From contig CAJURX010000015.1 in the NCBI GenBank assembly GCA_910589125.1, positions 1 to 55,087 on the forward strand: a DNA stretch of 55,087 nucleotides. The letters are read 5' to 3'. Positions 31,418 through 40,750 of the stretch are shown piece after piece. This DNA is from an uncultured Eggerthellaceae bacterium. Its GTDB lineage: Bacteria; Actinomycetota; Coriobacteriia; Coriobacteriales; Eggerthellaceae. The notes under the pieces are model-generated. The model did not search any database. It was not told the origin of the DNA and saw nothing but the letters and a program-made list of their open reading frames with translations. Position 1 is the stretch's first letter. The number at the start of each line of letters is the position of its first letter. A program made the translations under genes and the position numbers.

Positions 31418-32602
31418 TCAAGGCTCTGCGCGCCTGTTGCCTGCATCCTTTGCGGATCTGCCGATCATCGCGTGCAGCTCGCGCAATGCCTCCAGGGTGG
31501 TCCGCTCCCTGACCTGCGTGCGGTCTCCGCTGAGGTGGAGCTCTCGCACCCACGCATCACCAGAGGCGCACATCCCCATGAACACGGTGCCCACGGGCTT
31601 TCCTGGCTCCGCACCACCCGGCCCTGCGATCCCGGTCACTGCGATGGCGACATCAGAGGAGGTCAGGCGCGCGACGCCGAGCGCCATCTGCTCGGCTACG
31701 GTGCCATCCACCGCTCCCCGCTCGGCGAGGAGGGCCTCATCCACTCCGAGCGCAGCAGCCTTCAAGGAGGTCGCGTAGCTGACCACGCCTCCGGAGAAGG
31801 CAGAGGAGCTGCCAGGGATGGAGGTGAGGCTCGTGGATATCATCCCGCCGGTGAGGCTCTCGGCTGTGGATATCGTGATATGCGCATCGGTGGCTTCTCT
31901 CACCACCGCCTCCGCCATGCTCTCGATGCGCTCGCGCATGCATGCAGGGTCATCCTGCCCTTCCCCTTCCTGCTCCGCCTCCGTTGCTCCCTTGATCATC
32001 GGCCAGGCCTTCGAGACGTAATCGACCATGGATATGACGGTCAAGGCGAGGGCGGCCAGCATGACCAGCCAGGAGGCGATGTAGAGCGGGCTGTGGATGG
32101 CTGCATCCGCTGTGGGCAGGGCGAGCGTGTCCTTGATGAGGAACATGACGATCGCCACGATCTGCAGCACGGTCTTCGCCTTGCCATACCAGCTCGCGGC
32201 GATGATGATGCCCTTGGATGCTGCCAGCATCCGCACGCCGGATACGATGAACTCGCGCGAGAGGATGATGAGGACGGGCCACGAGGGCAGGACCTGGAGC
32301 TCTACCAAGGCGAGCAGCGCAGCAGCCACCAGTATCTTGTCAGCCAAAGGGTCGATCAGCTTCCCGAAGTCGGTGACCTCGCCACGGCTGCGTGCCAGGT
32401 ATCCGTCGATCCAGTCGGTGCACGAGATGAGGATGAAGACGCAGGCAGCGAGCAGGGACTTCACTTGGTCGCTGATGATGTCATGCAGCCCGAACCATGC
32501 GGGCCAGGGGCTCAGCAGCGCGACGACGAATACGGGGACCAAGCAGATGCGTATGAGCGTGACCACGTTCGCCGGGGTCCAGATGCTCTTCTTCCCATCC
32601 AT
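31418..32602 (-). CDS. pgsA: PgsA-CinA fusion: phosphatidylglycerophosphate synthase joined to a nicotinamide-nucleotide amidase domain
   Basis: A 394-residue two-domain protein. Residues 1 to about 200 are PgsA, with TM helices and the CDP-alcohol signature DWIDGYLAR-x8-G-x3-D-x3-D at 63-88. After a short charged linker (about 205-225), residues 230-394 form a CinA C-terminal (PncC-like NMN deamidase) domain with TAESLTGGM, GGVVSYA and TGIAGPGG motifs. In many bacteria pgsA and cinA are separate, adjacent genes; here they are in one frame with no stop or internal ribosome site that I can see. ATG 32602 lies just after the rimO stop. It is the likeliest true PgsA; the copy at 5896 is a paralogue. 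Confidence 0.9.
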   Translation of the reverse strand: MDGKKSIWTPANVVTLIRICLVPVFVVALLSPWPAWFGLHDIISDQVKSLLAACVFILISCTDWIDGYLARSRGEVTDFGKLIDPLADKILVAAALLALVELQVLPSWPVLIILSREFIVSGVRMLAASKGIIIAASWYGKAKTVLQIVAIVMFLIKDTLALPTADAAIHSPLYIASWLVMLAALALTVISMVDYVSKAWPMIKGATEAEQEGEGQDDPACMRERIESMAEAVVREATDAHITISTAESLTGGMISTSLTSIPGSSSAFSGGVVSYATSLKAAALGVDEALLAERGAVDGTVAEQMALGVARLTSSDVAIAVTGIAGPGGAEPGKPVGTVFMGMCASGDAWVRELHLSGDRTQVRERTTLEALRELHAMIGRSAKDAGNRRAEP

Positions 32603-32604
32603 CC

Positions 32605-33921
32605 TCAGCTGACCGTCCCCTCCATGTCGTAGAGCAGCGTATCCTCTATCTTGACGGAGATGACATCGCCTGGGCTCCCGGCATCGACGTACGTCACGCC
32701 GTCCACCTCGGGAGCTTGGCACTCCGCGCGCCCGTATGCCTGCCCGTCCTCCTCAACGCCATCCACGACCACGCATGCGCTCTGGCCTACGCGCGCTGAT
32801 ATGAGCGCAGCGCTGACGCTATCCGCCTCATCCCGGAGCTCGCGCGCCCGTGCCTCGCGCACATCCTCGGGCACCTGATCGGGAAGCGATGCCGCCCGCG
32901 TGCCCTCCTCCGGGGAGTAGGCGAACACCCCCACGTATTGGAACAGGCCCTCTTGGACGAAGGCCACCAGCTCCTCGAAGTCCTCTTCGGTCTCGCCGGG
33001 GAATCCGCACATGAGCGTGGTCCGAAGCGTGATGTCGGGGATGCGCTCCCTCACGTGCTCCACGAGGGAGCGGAACCGATCGGCTGAACCTGTCCTGCGC
33101 ATGGCTTTCAAGATGTGCGGAGATACGTGTTGGAGCGGGATATCGAGGTATGCGCATGCATTCGGCGCATCGGCGATGGCATCCAAGAGGCCATCGGTCA
33201 CACCCTCGGGCTCTGTGTACATGATGCGGAAGCGCACAGAGGGCAGCTCCTCGGTCAGGTGGCTCACAAGCCAAGCGAGGTCATGACCCTCGTCGAGGTC
33301 CTTGCCCCAGATGCCGGTATCCTGCCCGATGAGCACGATCTCGCGCGTGCCGCTCTCAGCGAGGCGGCGTGCTTCGGCCAGGATATCCGCTGAAGCGAAG
33401 CTATGGTATCGGCCGCGGATCTGCGGGATGGTGCAGAACGAGCACCATCGGTCGCAGCCGTCGGAGATCTTGAGGTACGCGAAGGATGCGCCGGGGACCT
33501 CGACGTGCGCGCCACCCGGATGCGGCATCCAGCCGGTGACGCTGCTCACGACCTGGACGATATCGTCCTCTCTGCTGCAGGGCACGAACCCATCAGCTTC
33601 GGGCAGCGACCCTGCGAGGTCATCGCCGTAGCGCGCGGGCATGCAGCCGCACACGATGACGCGCCGTCCACCCTCTCTGCCCTCCAGCGCGTCCAACACG
33701 GCTTCGATGCTCTCCTCGGTGGCTGACTGGATGAACGAGCAGGTGTTGATGATGGCGACATCGCAGCGATCGATATCGTCGGTGATGCGGGCGCCCGCAT
33801 CACGCAGGCGCCCCGTCATATCCCTGGTATCCACCTCATTCTTGGCGCATCCGAGCGTCTCGAAGCAGATGAGGGGTGCGTTCGCATCTTCTCGTGGTCG
33901 CATGGAGCGTGCGCGCCTCAT
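32605..33921 (-). CDS. rimO: Ribosomal protein S12 methylthiotransferase RimO
   Basis: A radical-SAM methylthiotransferase of about 438 residues. The N-terminal domain has FETLGCAKNEVDTRDM near residue 25, which is the RimO-type CxKNxVD signature. The radical SAM motif is CDRWCSFC near 170, and a TRAM domain lies at the C-terminus. It modifies Asp88 of S12 (E. coli numbering). ATG 33921, five bases after the yajQ stop, is used; ATG 33903 is as likely. pgsA-cinA follows within two bases, an arrangement also known elsewhere. Confidence 0.92.
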   Translation of the reverse strand: MRRARSMRPREDANAPLICFETLGCAKNEVDTRDMTGRLRDAGARITDDIDRCDVAIINTCSFIQSATEESIEAVLDALEGREGGRRVIVCGCMPARYGDDLAGSLPEADGFVPCSREDDIVQVVSSVTGWMPHPGGAHVEVPGASFAYLKISDGCDRWCSFCTIPQIRGRYHSFASADILAEARRLAESGTREIVLIGQDTGIWGKDLDEGHDLAWLVSHLTEELPSVRFRIMYTEPEGVTDGLLDAIADAPNACAYLDIPLQHVSPHILKAMRRTGSADRFRSLVEHVRERIPDITLRTTLMCGFPGETEEDFEELVAFVQEGLFQYVGVFAYSPEEGTRAASLPDQVPEDVREARARELRDEADSVSAALISARVGQSACVVVDGVEEDGQAYGRAECQAPEVDGVTYVDAGSPGDVISVKIEDTLLYDMEGTVS

Positions 33922-33925
33922 CGCG

Positions 33926-34423
33926 CTAGCGATAGTTGACGAATTGCAGCGGCTGCCCGAAGTCCTCGGCCTTGAGGTGCGCGATGGTGTCTTGCAGGGT
34001 ATCACGAGAGGCGGACGAGACGCGGAGCTTGTCTCCCTCTATCTGCGTCTTGATCTTCAGCTTCAAGCCCTTGAGGTGCTTGTTGATCTTGGTGAGCGTG
34101 TCCTTGTCGATCCCAGAGATGACGCTGCCCTCGCGCTTCACCTTGCCGCCTGAGACGGTCTGCGGGTCGGTCCAGCGGATGGCGCCCAGGTCTATGCCGC
34201 GCTTAACGAACTTGTTGTTCAGGATGTCGATGACCTGTCCGCAGACGAAGTCAGACGGTGCGACGATCGTGATCTCATGCTTCTGCTTGTCGAGCGCGAG
34301 CTCCACATCCGCATCCTTCAGGTCATAGCGCTGCTTCAGCTCCTTGGCTGATTGCTGGTAGGCGTTGTCCACCTCCTGCATATCCACCTGTGAGACGACA
34401 TCGAAGCTGCTTTCCTTTGCCAT
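33926..34423 (-). CDS. yajQ: YajQ family nucleotide-binding protein
   Basis: A 165-residue protein matching the YajQ/UPF0234 family from end to end: SSFDVVSQVDMQEVDNA at the start, RYDLKDAD near 35, KRGIDLGAI near 83 and QFVNYR at the end. YajQ proteins have two ferredoxin-like folds, and some bind nucleotides, including cyclic-di-GMP in Xanthomonas. GAGGAGG precedes ATG 34423. The role here is unknown. Confidence 0.93.
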   Translation of the reverse strand: MAKESSFDVVSQVDMQEVDNAYQQSAKELKQRYDLKDADVELALDKQKHEITIVAPSDFVCGQVIDILNNKFVKRGIDLGAIRWTDPQTVSGGKVKREGSVISGIDKDTLTKINKHLKGLKLKIKTQIEGDKLRVSSASRDTLQDTIAHLKAEDFGQPLQFVNYR

Positions 34424-34495
34424 GGATACCCTCCTCGGTCCATCGTGCGACATTCGCATTCATCTATGCATATTTAAGCAGAATGAAGGTGGGGT

Positions 34496-35758
34496 TCATC
34501 GGTCGCTCGTCGAAGCGCTGCTCGAAGAGGAGCCACCGGAGCTCGATGACGCCGCGGACGAGGAGCTGTCATCGCCGCCGTCATCATCCACCCCGTGATC
34601 GATCTTCCATTGAGCGAGGTATGCAGGGAAATCGACCGTGTAGACATAGTTCGTGCCCGTTTGCGCAGGCGTTGCCTTCACCTCTTCCCCATCCACGGTG
34701 AGCGTGATGGGCGTGATGTTCGCCGTCTCGAAGGTGAGCGTCCCCGTCACCTCGAAGTCCTTCGTCACCGGTCCTTCCGCGACCTCAGCGAAGATGGGCG
34801 TCGCTCCCCCATTCTCATAGATGGTGATCCAGGATGCTTGCCCTTCAGCCACGCTGAAGGAGAACACGACGCTGGAAGGTGCTGCTTGCACTTGGGGTAT
34901 CTGAGCGTTCTCGTCAGTGGCTGAGGTGTCGGTGAGCCCCGATATGGGGATGTCGGGCACCTCGTTCACGGACTTGCCGCCGCCGTTGAAGAGGATGACA
35001 GCGGCCACGATGATGGCGATGGCGCCTCCGATGGCCAACAGCACGGGAAGGTTCATCGCTGGCAAGCGCGAGGCGATGCCACCCGTCGTGCGTCCTCGAT
35101 TCAGCTGATCGACGTAGCTCGAGCGCGTGCCTCCTTGCGTGAAGGACGAGCGCACATGGGATTCCTTGCGTCCTGAGCCTTGCCCGATGGAGGCGACGAG
35201 GTCGGAGAACCCTCCACGAGATGTGCGCGCGGGGGCTTGCCGGGGAGCACGTCCCTCTGGCGTGCGCCTATCGGGGGTGCGCTCTCTCTCTGCGCGCCCG
35301 CGAGCGGCAGGAGCGCCCCTCTGGATGCTCTGGCTGCGAGCGGGCCTGCGGACATCGGACGTGCGTGCCTCGCGGGATGGGCGGTCGGAGGGCACTCTCA
35401 CGCTGCGAGAGGCTGCCTCGGACCTGCGAGGGGCATCTTCGCGCCGCCGCCCTGTCCTGCGGGGAGCATTGCCGTCATGCATGTCACGCTCATCCGCATA
35501 CATCTGGGATATCTTGACCTCATCCAATCCCACGTGCCGGGCATAGGCCCTGACCATGTTCTTGGAGTAGCCGTGTGCAGGCATCTTGTTGAAGTCGGCG
35601 TTCTCGATGGCGCCTACGATGTCGGGCCTGATATGGAGCGCGCGAGCCATGGAGACAAGGTCTATCCCCTTGCGCTCTCGCGCTTCCCTGAGATGATCCC
35701 CGTATGACCTTCCGTCTGCCACCTGGCCATCAGCCCCTGATCCGTGCGTGCGCGTCAT
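34496..35758 (-). CDS. RodZ-like helix-turn-helix membrane protein
   Basis: A 420-residue bitopic protein. Residues 18-88 form a Cro-type HTH as in RodZ/YmfM (GDHLREARERKGIDLVSMAR, YSKNMVRAYARHVGL). Residues about 95-200 are an Arg/Ser/Pro-rich linker. A TM helix at about 243-265 (LLAIGGAIAIIVAAVILF) is followed by a C-terminal beta domain like DUF4115 (about 305-385) and a Ser-rich end. RodZ links MreB to the elongasome, but no mreB is visible here. The start overlaps the ftsK stop by four bases; ftsK-ymfM neighbours are common in Gram-positives. Confidence 0.85.
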   Translation of the reverse strand: MTRTHGSGADGQVADGRSYGDHLREARERKGIDLVSMARALHIRPDIVGAIENADFNKMPAHGYSKNMVRAYARHVGLDEVKISQMYADERDMHDGNAPRRTGRRREDAPRRSEAASRSVRVPSDRPSREARTSDVRRPARSQSIQRGAPAARGRAERERTPDRRTPEGRAPRQAPARTSRGGFSDLVASIGQGSGRKESHVRSSFTQGGTRSSYVDQLNRGRTTGGIASRLPAMNLPVLLAIGGAIAIIVAAVILFNGGGKSVNEVPDIPISGLTDTSATDENAQIPQVQAAPSSVVFSFSVAEGQASWITIYENGGATPIFAEVAEGPVTKDFEVTGTLTFETANITPITLTVDGEEVKATPAQTGTNYVYTVDFPAYLAQWKIDHGVDDDGGDDSSSSAASSSSGGSSSSSASTSDR

Positions 35759-38709
35759 CCTCGGTCGCTGAGCTCGAAGGCCTTCAAGCTCTCGAGCTCG
35801 AGCTCATCCACGTAGACCTCGCGCGGCTTCGATCCGTTCGCCGGACCCACCACGCCGAGCTCCTCCAGCTGATCCATGATCCGCCCGGCGCGCGCATATC
35901 CCACCTTGAGCCGCCGTTGGATATTGGATGTCGAACCCATTCTACTTGAAACCACGAGCTCTGCAGCCTCCCAGACCAGAGGATCGTCAACGCTGCCGCT
36001 CCCCGCTTGCGGGTCGGTGCTGCCAAGCCCCATGACGTTGGTCTGGAGGATGTCCTGGTGGTAGTCCGGCTCCCCCTGCGCCTTGATGAAGTCGACGACG
36101 GCGCCGATCTCCTCCTCGGAGACATAGCATGCCTGTATGCGCTGTGGCTTGGGCAGCTCGGGCTTGGAGAGCAGCATGTCGCCCAGACCGATCAGGTTCT
36201 CAGCACCGGGTGTGTCCAGGATGACGCGCGAGTCGATGCCGGAGGCCACATTGAAGGCGATGCGATTGGTGATGTTCGCCTTGATGAGGCCGGTCACGAC
36301 GTTCGTGGAGGGGCGCTGCGTGGCGACGATGAGGTGGATGCCGGCTGCACGTGCGAGCTGTGCGATGCGGGAGATGGAGAACTCCACCTCCTTGCCCACG
36401 TTCATCATGAGGTCGGCCAGCTCGTCGATGATGATGACGATGTAGGGCAGCGGATCGAGCTCGCGCCCTTCCCCATCGAGCACGCCGCCTCCGCTGACCT
36501 TGGCGTTGTATTGGGTGATGTTGCGCACGCCGATCTTCGAGAACACCTTGAGGCGACGCTCCATCTCCGCGACCCCCCATGACAAGGCGCTCGCCGCCTC
36601 CTTGGGCTCCGTCACGACGGGCACATAGAGATGCGGGATGCCGTTGTACGGGGTGAACTCCACTCGCTTCGGGTCGATCATGATGAAGCGGACCTCGGAG
36701 GGGGTCATGCGCATGAGGATGGACATGATCATGGCATTGATGGATACGGACTTGCCCGATCCCGTGGTGCCTCCGATCAGGAGGTGGGGCATCTTCGCCA
36801 GATCCGAGATGATGGAGCGCCCTTCCACGTCCTTGCCGATCGCGATATCCAAAGAGCCGCTCTCTGCATGCGTGAGGACCTCTGAGAGGAACACGGTCTG
36901 GCGCGTGCGATTCGGGATCTCGATGCCGACGTGGTTCGTCCCAGGTATGGGCGCGAATATCCGCACTCCCGGAGATGCCAGCGCGAGCGCGATGTCATCG
37001 TTGAGGTTGGTGATGCGGCTCACGCGCACGCCTGAGGGGAGATCGACCTGGAACAAGGTCACGGTGGGGCCTTCTATCCAGCCTACGACCGTAGCGCCGA
37101 TCCCGAAGTCCTCGAGCGTCTGCTGGAGCGTGTGCGCCGTCCGTCGCAGCTCCTCATCCGATGAGCTCGCGCCACGGTCAGCGGGCGGTGCGGCAAGGAG
37201 GGTCATGCTCGGCAGCTCGAACCCGTCGCGCACGATGCCCGAGCCCTTCTGGGCTGGCGTGGCATCTGCCTGCGAGGCTGCCTTGGGAGCGCGCGTGCGC
37301 GCCTTCTTCGGTGCGGGGTCCTTCGCGGGTGCAGGTTCCTCGTCGGGAAGGCGGATCGTGTCCGTGCGCTTCCCGACCGGGGCCGGCATGGCGGGAGACG
37401 GGAGCGTCTCGCGCGTGAGCGTGGGCGCGGATGCTGGGATGGGGGCAGCTGTGGGGAGCACCCCATCATCGATGCGCGGCAAGGCGGAGGCCAAGCTGGC
37501 GATATCGCGCGTGGATGCAGAGGACGCATCAGCTGTCGGCTTGCGCTCAGGCCATGCGGTGAGCTTCACGTAGTCCTCTTCTGCAGGGGCGTCATCAGCA
37601 CCGGCATCGTCTAAGGGTGCCTCCTCTTCTCCCGGCGCCCCATGCAGGTTGGGGAGCGGGATGAACACCTCGTGCGGGTCATGGGCGCGCAGCGCAGATG
37701 CACTCTGCCCTTCGGGGATGACGTCGAAGGGCGGGTCATCAAGGTCAGAGGGAGCGCCATGGCTGAGAGGCGTGGTCCCACCCAAGGGCTGCGTAGCGGC
37801 GACGTCGCTTGCGAAGGCAACCGCATGGGGATCGCCCAGCATGCTCTTCGCCATCTCGATGCGCCGATCCGCCGCGCTGGGGACGGCCGCCTCGAGCGGT
37901 TCCTGTCCGGCGAGCAGCGGGCGCGTCATGGCCGGTCCCTCATCGATCGCTTGCGCTCCTGCGCCCTCCCACGGTTGCGCCGGTGCGCCCTGCATCTGCA
38001 CGTCCTCCGCCTTGCGCACGCGCAAGCGGCGGCTTCCGAGGGTGGATGAGGGGTCGTTCGCGCGCTTCTCGTCCAGCTGGCGCTTCTTGGCGCGTGCGCG
38101 CTCGATGGTGCGCGAGACGGAGAAGCCGACGATGACGAGCCCGATCACCATGAGCCCGATGAAGATGACCGCGGTGATGATCTGGCCGAACAGGCTCATG
38201 CCGCAGAAGGCGAGCCCAGCGCCGATGTATCCACCATGGCTCGTCAGGTTGGAGTCCGCGAAGAGCACCCCGAGGTCGGTCGCACCGAGCACGGTCACGG
38301 GCGTGAAGGTCGCGATGAGGCCCAAGAGCGATATGAAGAGCACGGTGAGCCCCACCGCTGCGCGCGCGGGAACGCGCTGGCGCTGCGAGCGGTAGAGGAA
38401 CGTGGCCCCGATGCCCGCGAGGATCAGGGGCAGGATATAGGCTCCCACGCCGAACAGGAGCCGTATCCATTCAGATGCGAGGCTCGAGATGAGCGCGCCA
38501 TCGGCCGGGAGCGCGACGAGCAGCATGAACACGACCGCTGCGATGATGAACGATATCCCAGCGATGTCGCGCTTGGTCGAATCATCGAGCAAGCCATCAT
38601 GGGTGGCATCCGGCTCCTCTGGGCGGTGCCGCTTCAGAGGAGCGCTGTTCTTCTGTGATGACCTCTTCTCAGGCTGCCGTTTCTCGGTTTGCTTCTTCTT
38701 GCGGGCCAA
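35755..38709 (-). CDS. ftsK: DNA translocase FtsK/SpoIIIE
   Basis: A 984-residue septal DNA pump. About four TM helices lie in residues 30-200. A long Pro/Ala/acid linker spans about 230-490. The motor has Walker A GGTTGSGKS near 643, IMIDPKRVEF near 685 and Walker B VIIIDELADLM near 765. A winged-helix gamma domain at about 915-980 (SRMGSTSNIQRRLKVGYARAG) would read KOPS-like sequences. The start is TTG 38709, supported by AGGAAGG at 7 bases. It follows rnj by about 60 bases. Confidence 0.95.
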   Translation of the reverse strand: MARKKKQTEKRQPEKRSSQKNSAPLKRHRPEEPDATHDGLLDDSTKRDIAGISFIIAAVVFMLLVALPADGALISSLASEWIRLLFGVGAYILPLILAGIGATFLYRSQRQRVPARAAVGLTVLFISLLGLIATFTPVTVLGATDLGVLFADSNLTSHGGYIGAGLAFCGMSLFGQIITAVIFIGLMVIGLVIVGFSVSRTIERARAKKRQLDEKRANDPSSTLGSRRLRVRKAEDVQMQGAPAQPWEGAGAQAIDEGPAMTRPLLAGQEPLEAAVPSAADRRIEMAKSMLGDPHAVAFASDVAATQPLGGTTPLSHGAPSDLDDPPFDVIPEGQSASALRAHDPHEVFIPLPNLHGAPGEEEAPLDDAGADDAPAEEDYVKLTAWPERKPTADASSASTRDIASLASALPRIDDGVLPTAAPIPASAPTLTRETLPSPAMPAPVGKRTDTIRLPDEEPAPAKDPAPKKARTRAPKAASQADATPAQKGSGIVRDGFELPSMTLLAAPPADRGASSSDEELRRTAHTLQQTLEDFGIGATVVGWIEGPTVTLFQVDLPSGVRVSRITNLNDDIALALASPGVRIFAPIPGTNHVGIEIPNRTRQTVFLSEVLTHAESGSLDIAIGKDVEGRSIISDLAKMPHLLIGGTTGSGKSVSINAMIMSILMRMTPSEVRFIMIDPKRVEFTPYNGIPHLYVPVVTEPKEAASALSWGVAEMERRLKVFSKIGVRNITQYNAKVSGGGVLDGEGRELDPLPYIVIIIDELADLMMNVGKEVEFSISRIAQLARAAGIHLIVATQRPSTNVVTGLIKANITNRIAFNVASGIDSRVILDTPGAENLIGLGDMLLSKPELPKPQRIQACYVSEEEIGAVVDFIKAQGEPDYHQDILQTNVMGLGSTDPQAGSGSVDDPLVWEAAELVVSSRMGSTSNIQRRLKVGYARAGRIMDQLEELGVVGPANGSKPREVYVDELELESLKAFELSDRG

Positions 38710-38771
38710 TGGGCACCTTCCTTGCGTGGTACGTTCATGCTGTGTCTAAGGAGAGCCTATCGCGATCGGGA

Positions 38772-40706
38772 TCAGACGTCTAGCAGGTTCATCACCATCA
38801 TCGGGCGCTGCTTCGTCTTCTCCCAGAGGAGCGAGTACGTGGCGTCGCGCGCGGCCTTGCGGATCTGCTTGAACTGCGTCTCCCCCTTGGAGAGAGAGCG
38901 CTGGATGGAGTTGCGCACCACGGTCATGGTCTGGTCCTTGAGGTATGCGTCATCGCCTCCGGTGATGCCATGCATCTCGACGACGGGGTTGCCGACGAGC
39001 TGCTTGCGCTTGAAGTCGATGGCGGCAGCCACGCTGATGAACCCTTGAGCACCCAGCTCGCTGCGCTCATCGAGCACGCCTTGCGAGGTGTCGCCCACAG
39101 AAAGCCCATCCACGAAGATGATGCCGCTCTGGACGGAATCGCCCTGCTTGACGCCATCGCTCGTCAAGACGAGCGTGTCGCCATTCTCGAGGATGTGGAT
39201 GTTCTCTGCTGCCACGCCCGTGGCCTCTGCGAGCTTCGCATGGGCCCGCAGGTGCGTCGATTCGCCATGCACGGGAAGGAATGCGCGCGGCTTCACGATG
39301 GAGAGCACGAGCTTGAGCTCCTCGGCTCCTGCATGTCCGGACACATGCACGCGTGCGCGCGACTTGTCGAACACGTCCGCTCCGATCTTCGCGAGCGAGT
39401 TGATGACGCGCGTCACCGCCTTCTCATTGCCGGGAACGGGCGTCGCGGAGATGATGACGGTGTCACCCTCCTCCACATCGATGGTCTTGTGCTCGCCGTT
39501 CGCGATGCGTGCGAGCGCCGAGAGCGGCTCTCCTTGCGAGCCGGTGCACATGATGACCACCTTCTCGGGCGGGATGTCCTTGAGCTCGTAGGCGTCGATC
39601 AGGTCATCGTCCGATATCTTCAGGTATCCCAGCTTGCGCGCGATGTCCGTGTTCTGGATCATCGAGCGGCCCGTGACCACCACCTTGCGGCCATTCGCCA
39701 CAGCGGCATCGCAGATCTGCTGCATGCGGTGGATGTGGCTTGCGAACGACGCGATGATGACGCGGTTCTTGGCCTGGGAGATGATCTGGGAGAGCGTCTT
39801 GCCCACCTCGGCCTCAGAGGGGGTGAAGCTCGGGTTGGTGGCATTGGTGGAGTCTGACAGCATCAGGTCCACGCCCTCCTCCCCGAAGCGCGCGAGCGCA
39901 GCGAAGTCGGTGGTGATGCCGTCGATAGGCGTCTGGTCGAGCTTGAAGTCGCCCATGTGCAGCACGTTGCCCGCGGGGCTTTGGATGAACAGGCCGAGCG
40001 CGCCGGGGATGGAATGGTTCACCGAGAAGAAGGTGACCTTCATGCATCCGAGCGTGATGGTGTCGCCCGACTTCACCTCGACGAGCTTCGCGTTCTTGAT
40101 CCGATGCTCCTTGAACTTGCCCTCGATCAGCCCCAAGGTGAGCTTGGAGGCATAGATGGGGACGGTCTTGTCGAGGTCCTTCATGAGGTAGGGCAACGCA
40201 CCGGTGTGGTCCTCGTGGCCATGCGTGATGACGATGCCGCGCAACTTCTCCTCATTCTCCAGGACATAGGTGTAGTCCGGCAGGATGAGGTCGATGCCGG
40301 GATGGTCGTCATCGGGGAACATGAGGCCCGCATCGTCCAAGAGCAAGTCGCCCTTGCAGGTGAACGCGGTCATGTTCTTGCCGATGGCATCCAAGCCTCC
40401 GAGCGGGATGATCTCCATCTGCGCATCCGAGGGCTTCTTCCTGCGGTTGCGCCTGCGCGGATTCGATGTCCTCTGCTTGTCGGGCTGCTCGGCCTTGCCG
40501 GCCTCATCGCGCGTGAGGTGCGGACGCTCGCGCTCCAGGCTCACATGCTTGTATGAGCTGGTGCGCTTCTTCGCATTCGAGCTCGCGGTGCCATTCGTGC
40601 GCCTGTTCGACCCCCGAGAGCGCGCAGAGGTGCCTTGGCGTTGGGTATCAGCAGGCTTGCCCTGTTCTGTGCCAGGGTTCTCATTCTGTCTATTCTGTTC
40701 TGTCAT
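38772..40706 (-). CDS. rnj: Ribonuclease J
   Basis: A 644-residue metallo-beta-lactamase/beta-CASP ribonuclease with 5' exo- and endonuclease activity. The metal-binding THGHEDHTGALPY is near residue 160; GDFKLDQTP, SDSTNATNPSFTPSE and HVSGHAGAEEL follow. The first 90 or so residues are a basic, low-complexity extension (rich in Arg, Lys, Ser, Asn) not found in Bacillus RNase J, but similar extensions occur in actinobacterial enzymes. AAGGAAGAG precedes ATG 40706. The window encodes RNase Y and PNPase too. Confidence 0.95.
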   Translation of the reverse strand: MTEQNRQNENPGTEQGKPADTQRQGTSARSRGSNRRTNGTASSNAKKRTSSYKHVSLERERPHLTRDEAGKAEQPDKQRTSNPRRRNRRKKPSDAQMEIIPLGGLDAIGKNMTAFTCKGDLLLDDAGLMFPDDDHPGIDLILPDYTYVLENEEKLRGIVITHGHEDHTGALPYLMKDLDKTVPIYASKLTLGLIEGKFKEHRIKNAKLVEVKSGDTITLGCMKVTFFSVNHSIPGALGLFIQSPAGNVLHMGDFKLDQTPIDGITTDFAALARFGEEGVDLMLSDSTNATNPSFTPSEAEVGKTLSQIISQAKNRVIIASFASHIHRMQQICDAAVANGRKVVVTGRSMIQNTDIARKLGYLKISDDDLIDAYELKDIPPEKVVIMCTGSQGEPLSALARIANGEHKTIDVEEGDTVIISATPVPGNEKAVTRVINSLAKIGADVFDKSRARVHVSGHAGAEELKLVLSIVKPRAFLPVHGESTHLRAHAKLAEATGVAAENIHILENGDTLVLTSDGVKQGDSVQSGIIFVDGLSVGDTSQGVLDERSELGAQGFISVAAAIDFKRKQLVGNPVVEMHGITGGDDAYLKDQTMTVVRNSIQRSLSKGETQFKQIRKAARDATYSLLWEKTKQRPMMVMNLLDV

Positions 40707-40750
40707 CTCTTCCTTTTCCGATCGTATATCGTTGGATGAGCGTGGGTGCG

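Noticed and set aside
31275..31553. Small minus-strand open frame upstream of recA
   Set aside because: It overlaps the end of pgsA-cinA in another frame and runs into the recA promoter; no ribosome site and no motif.
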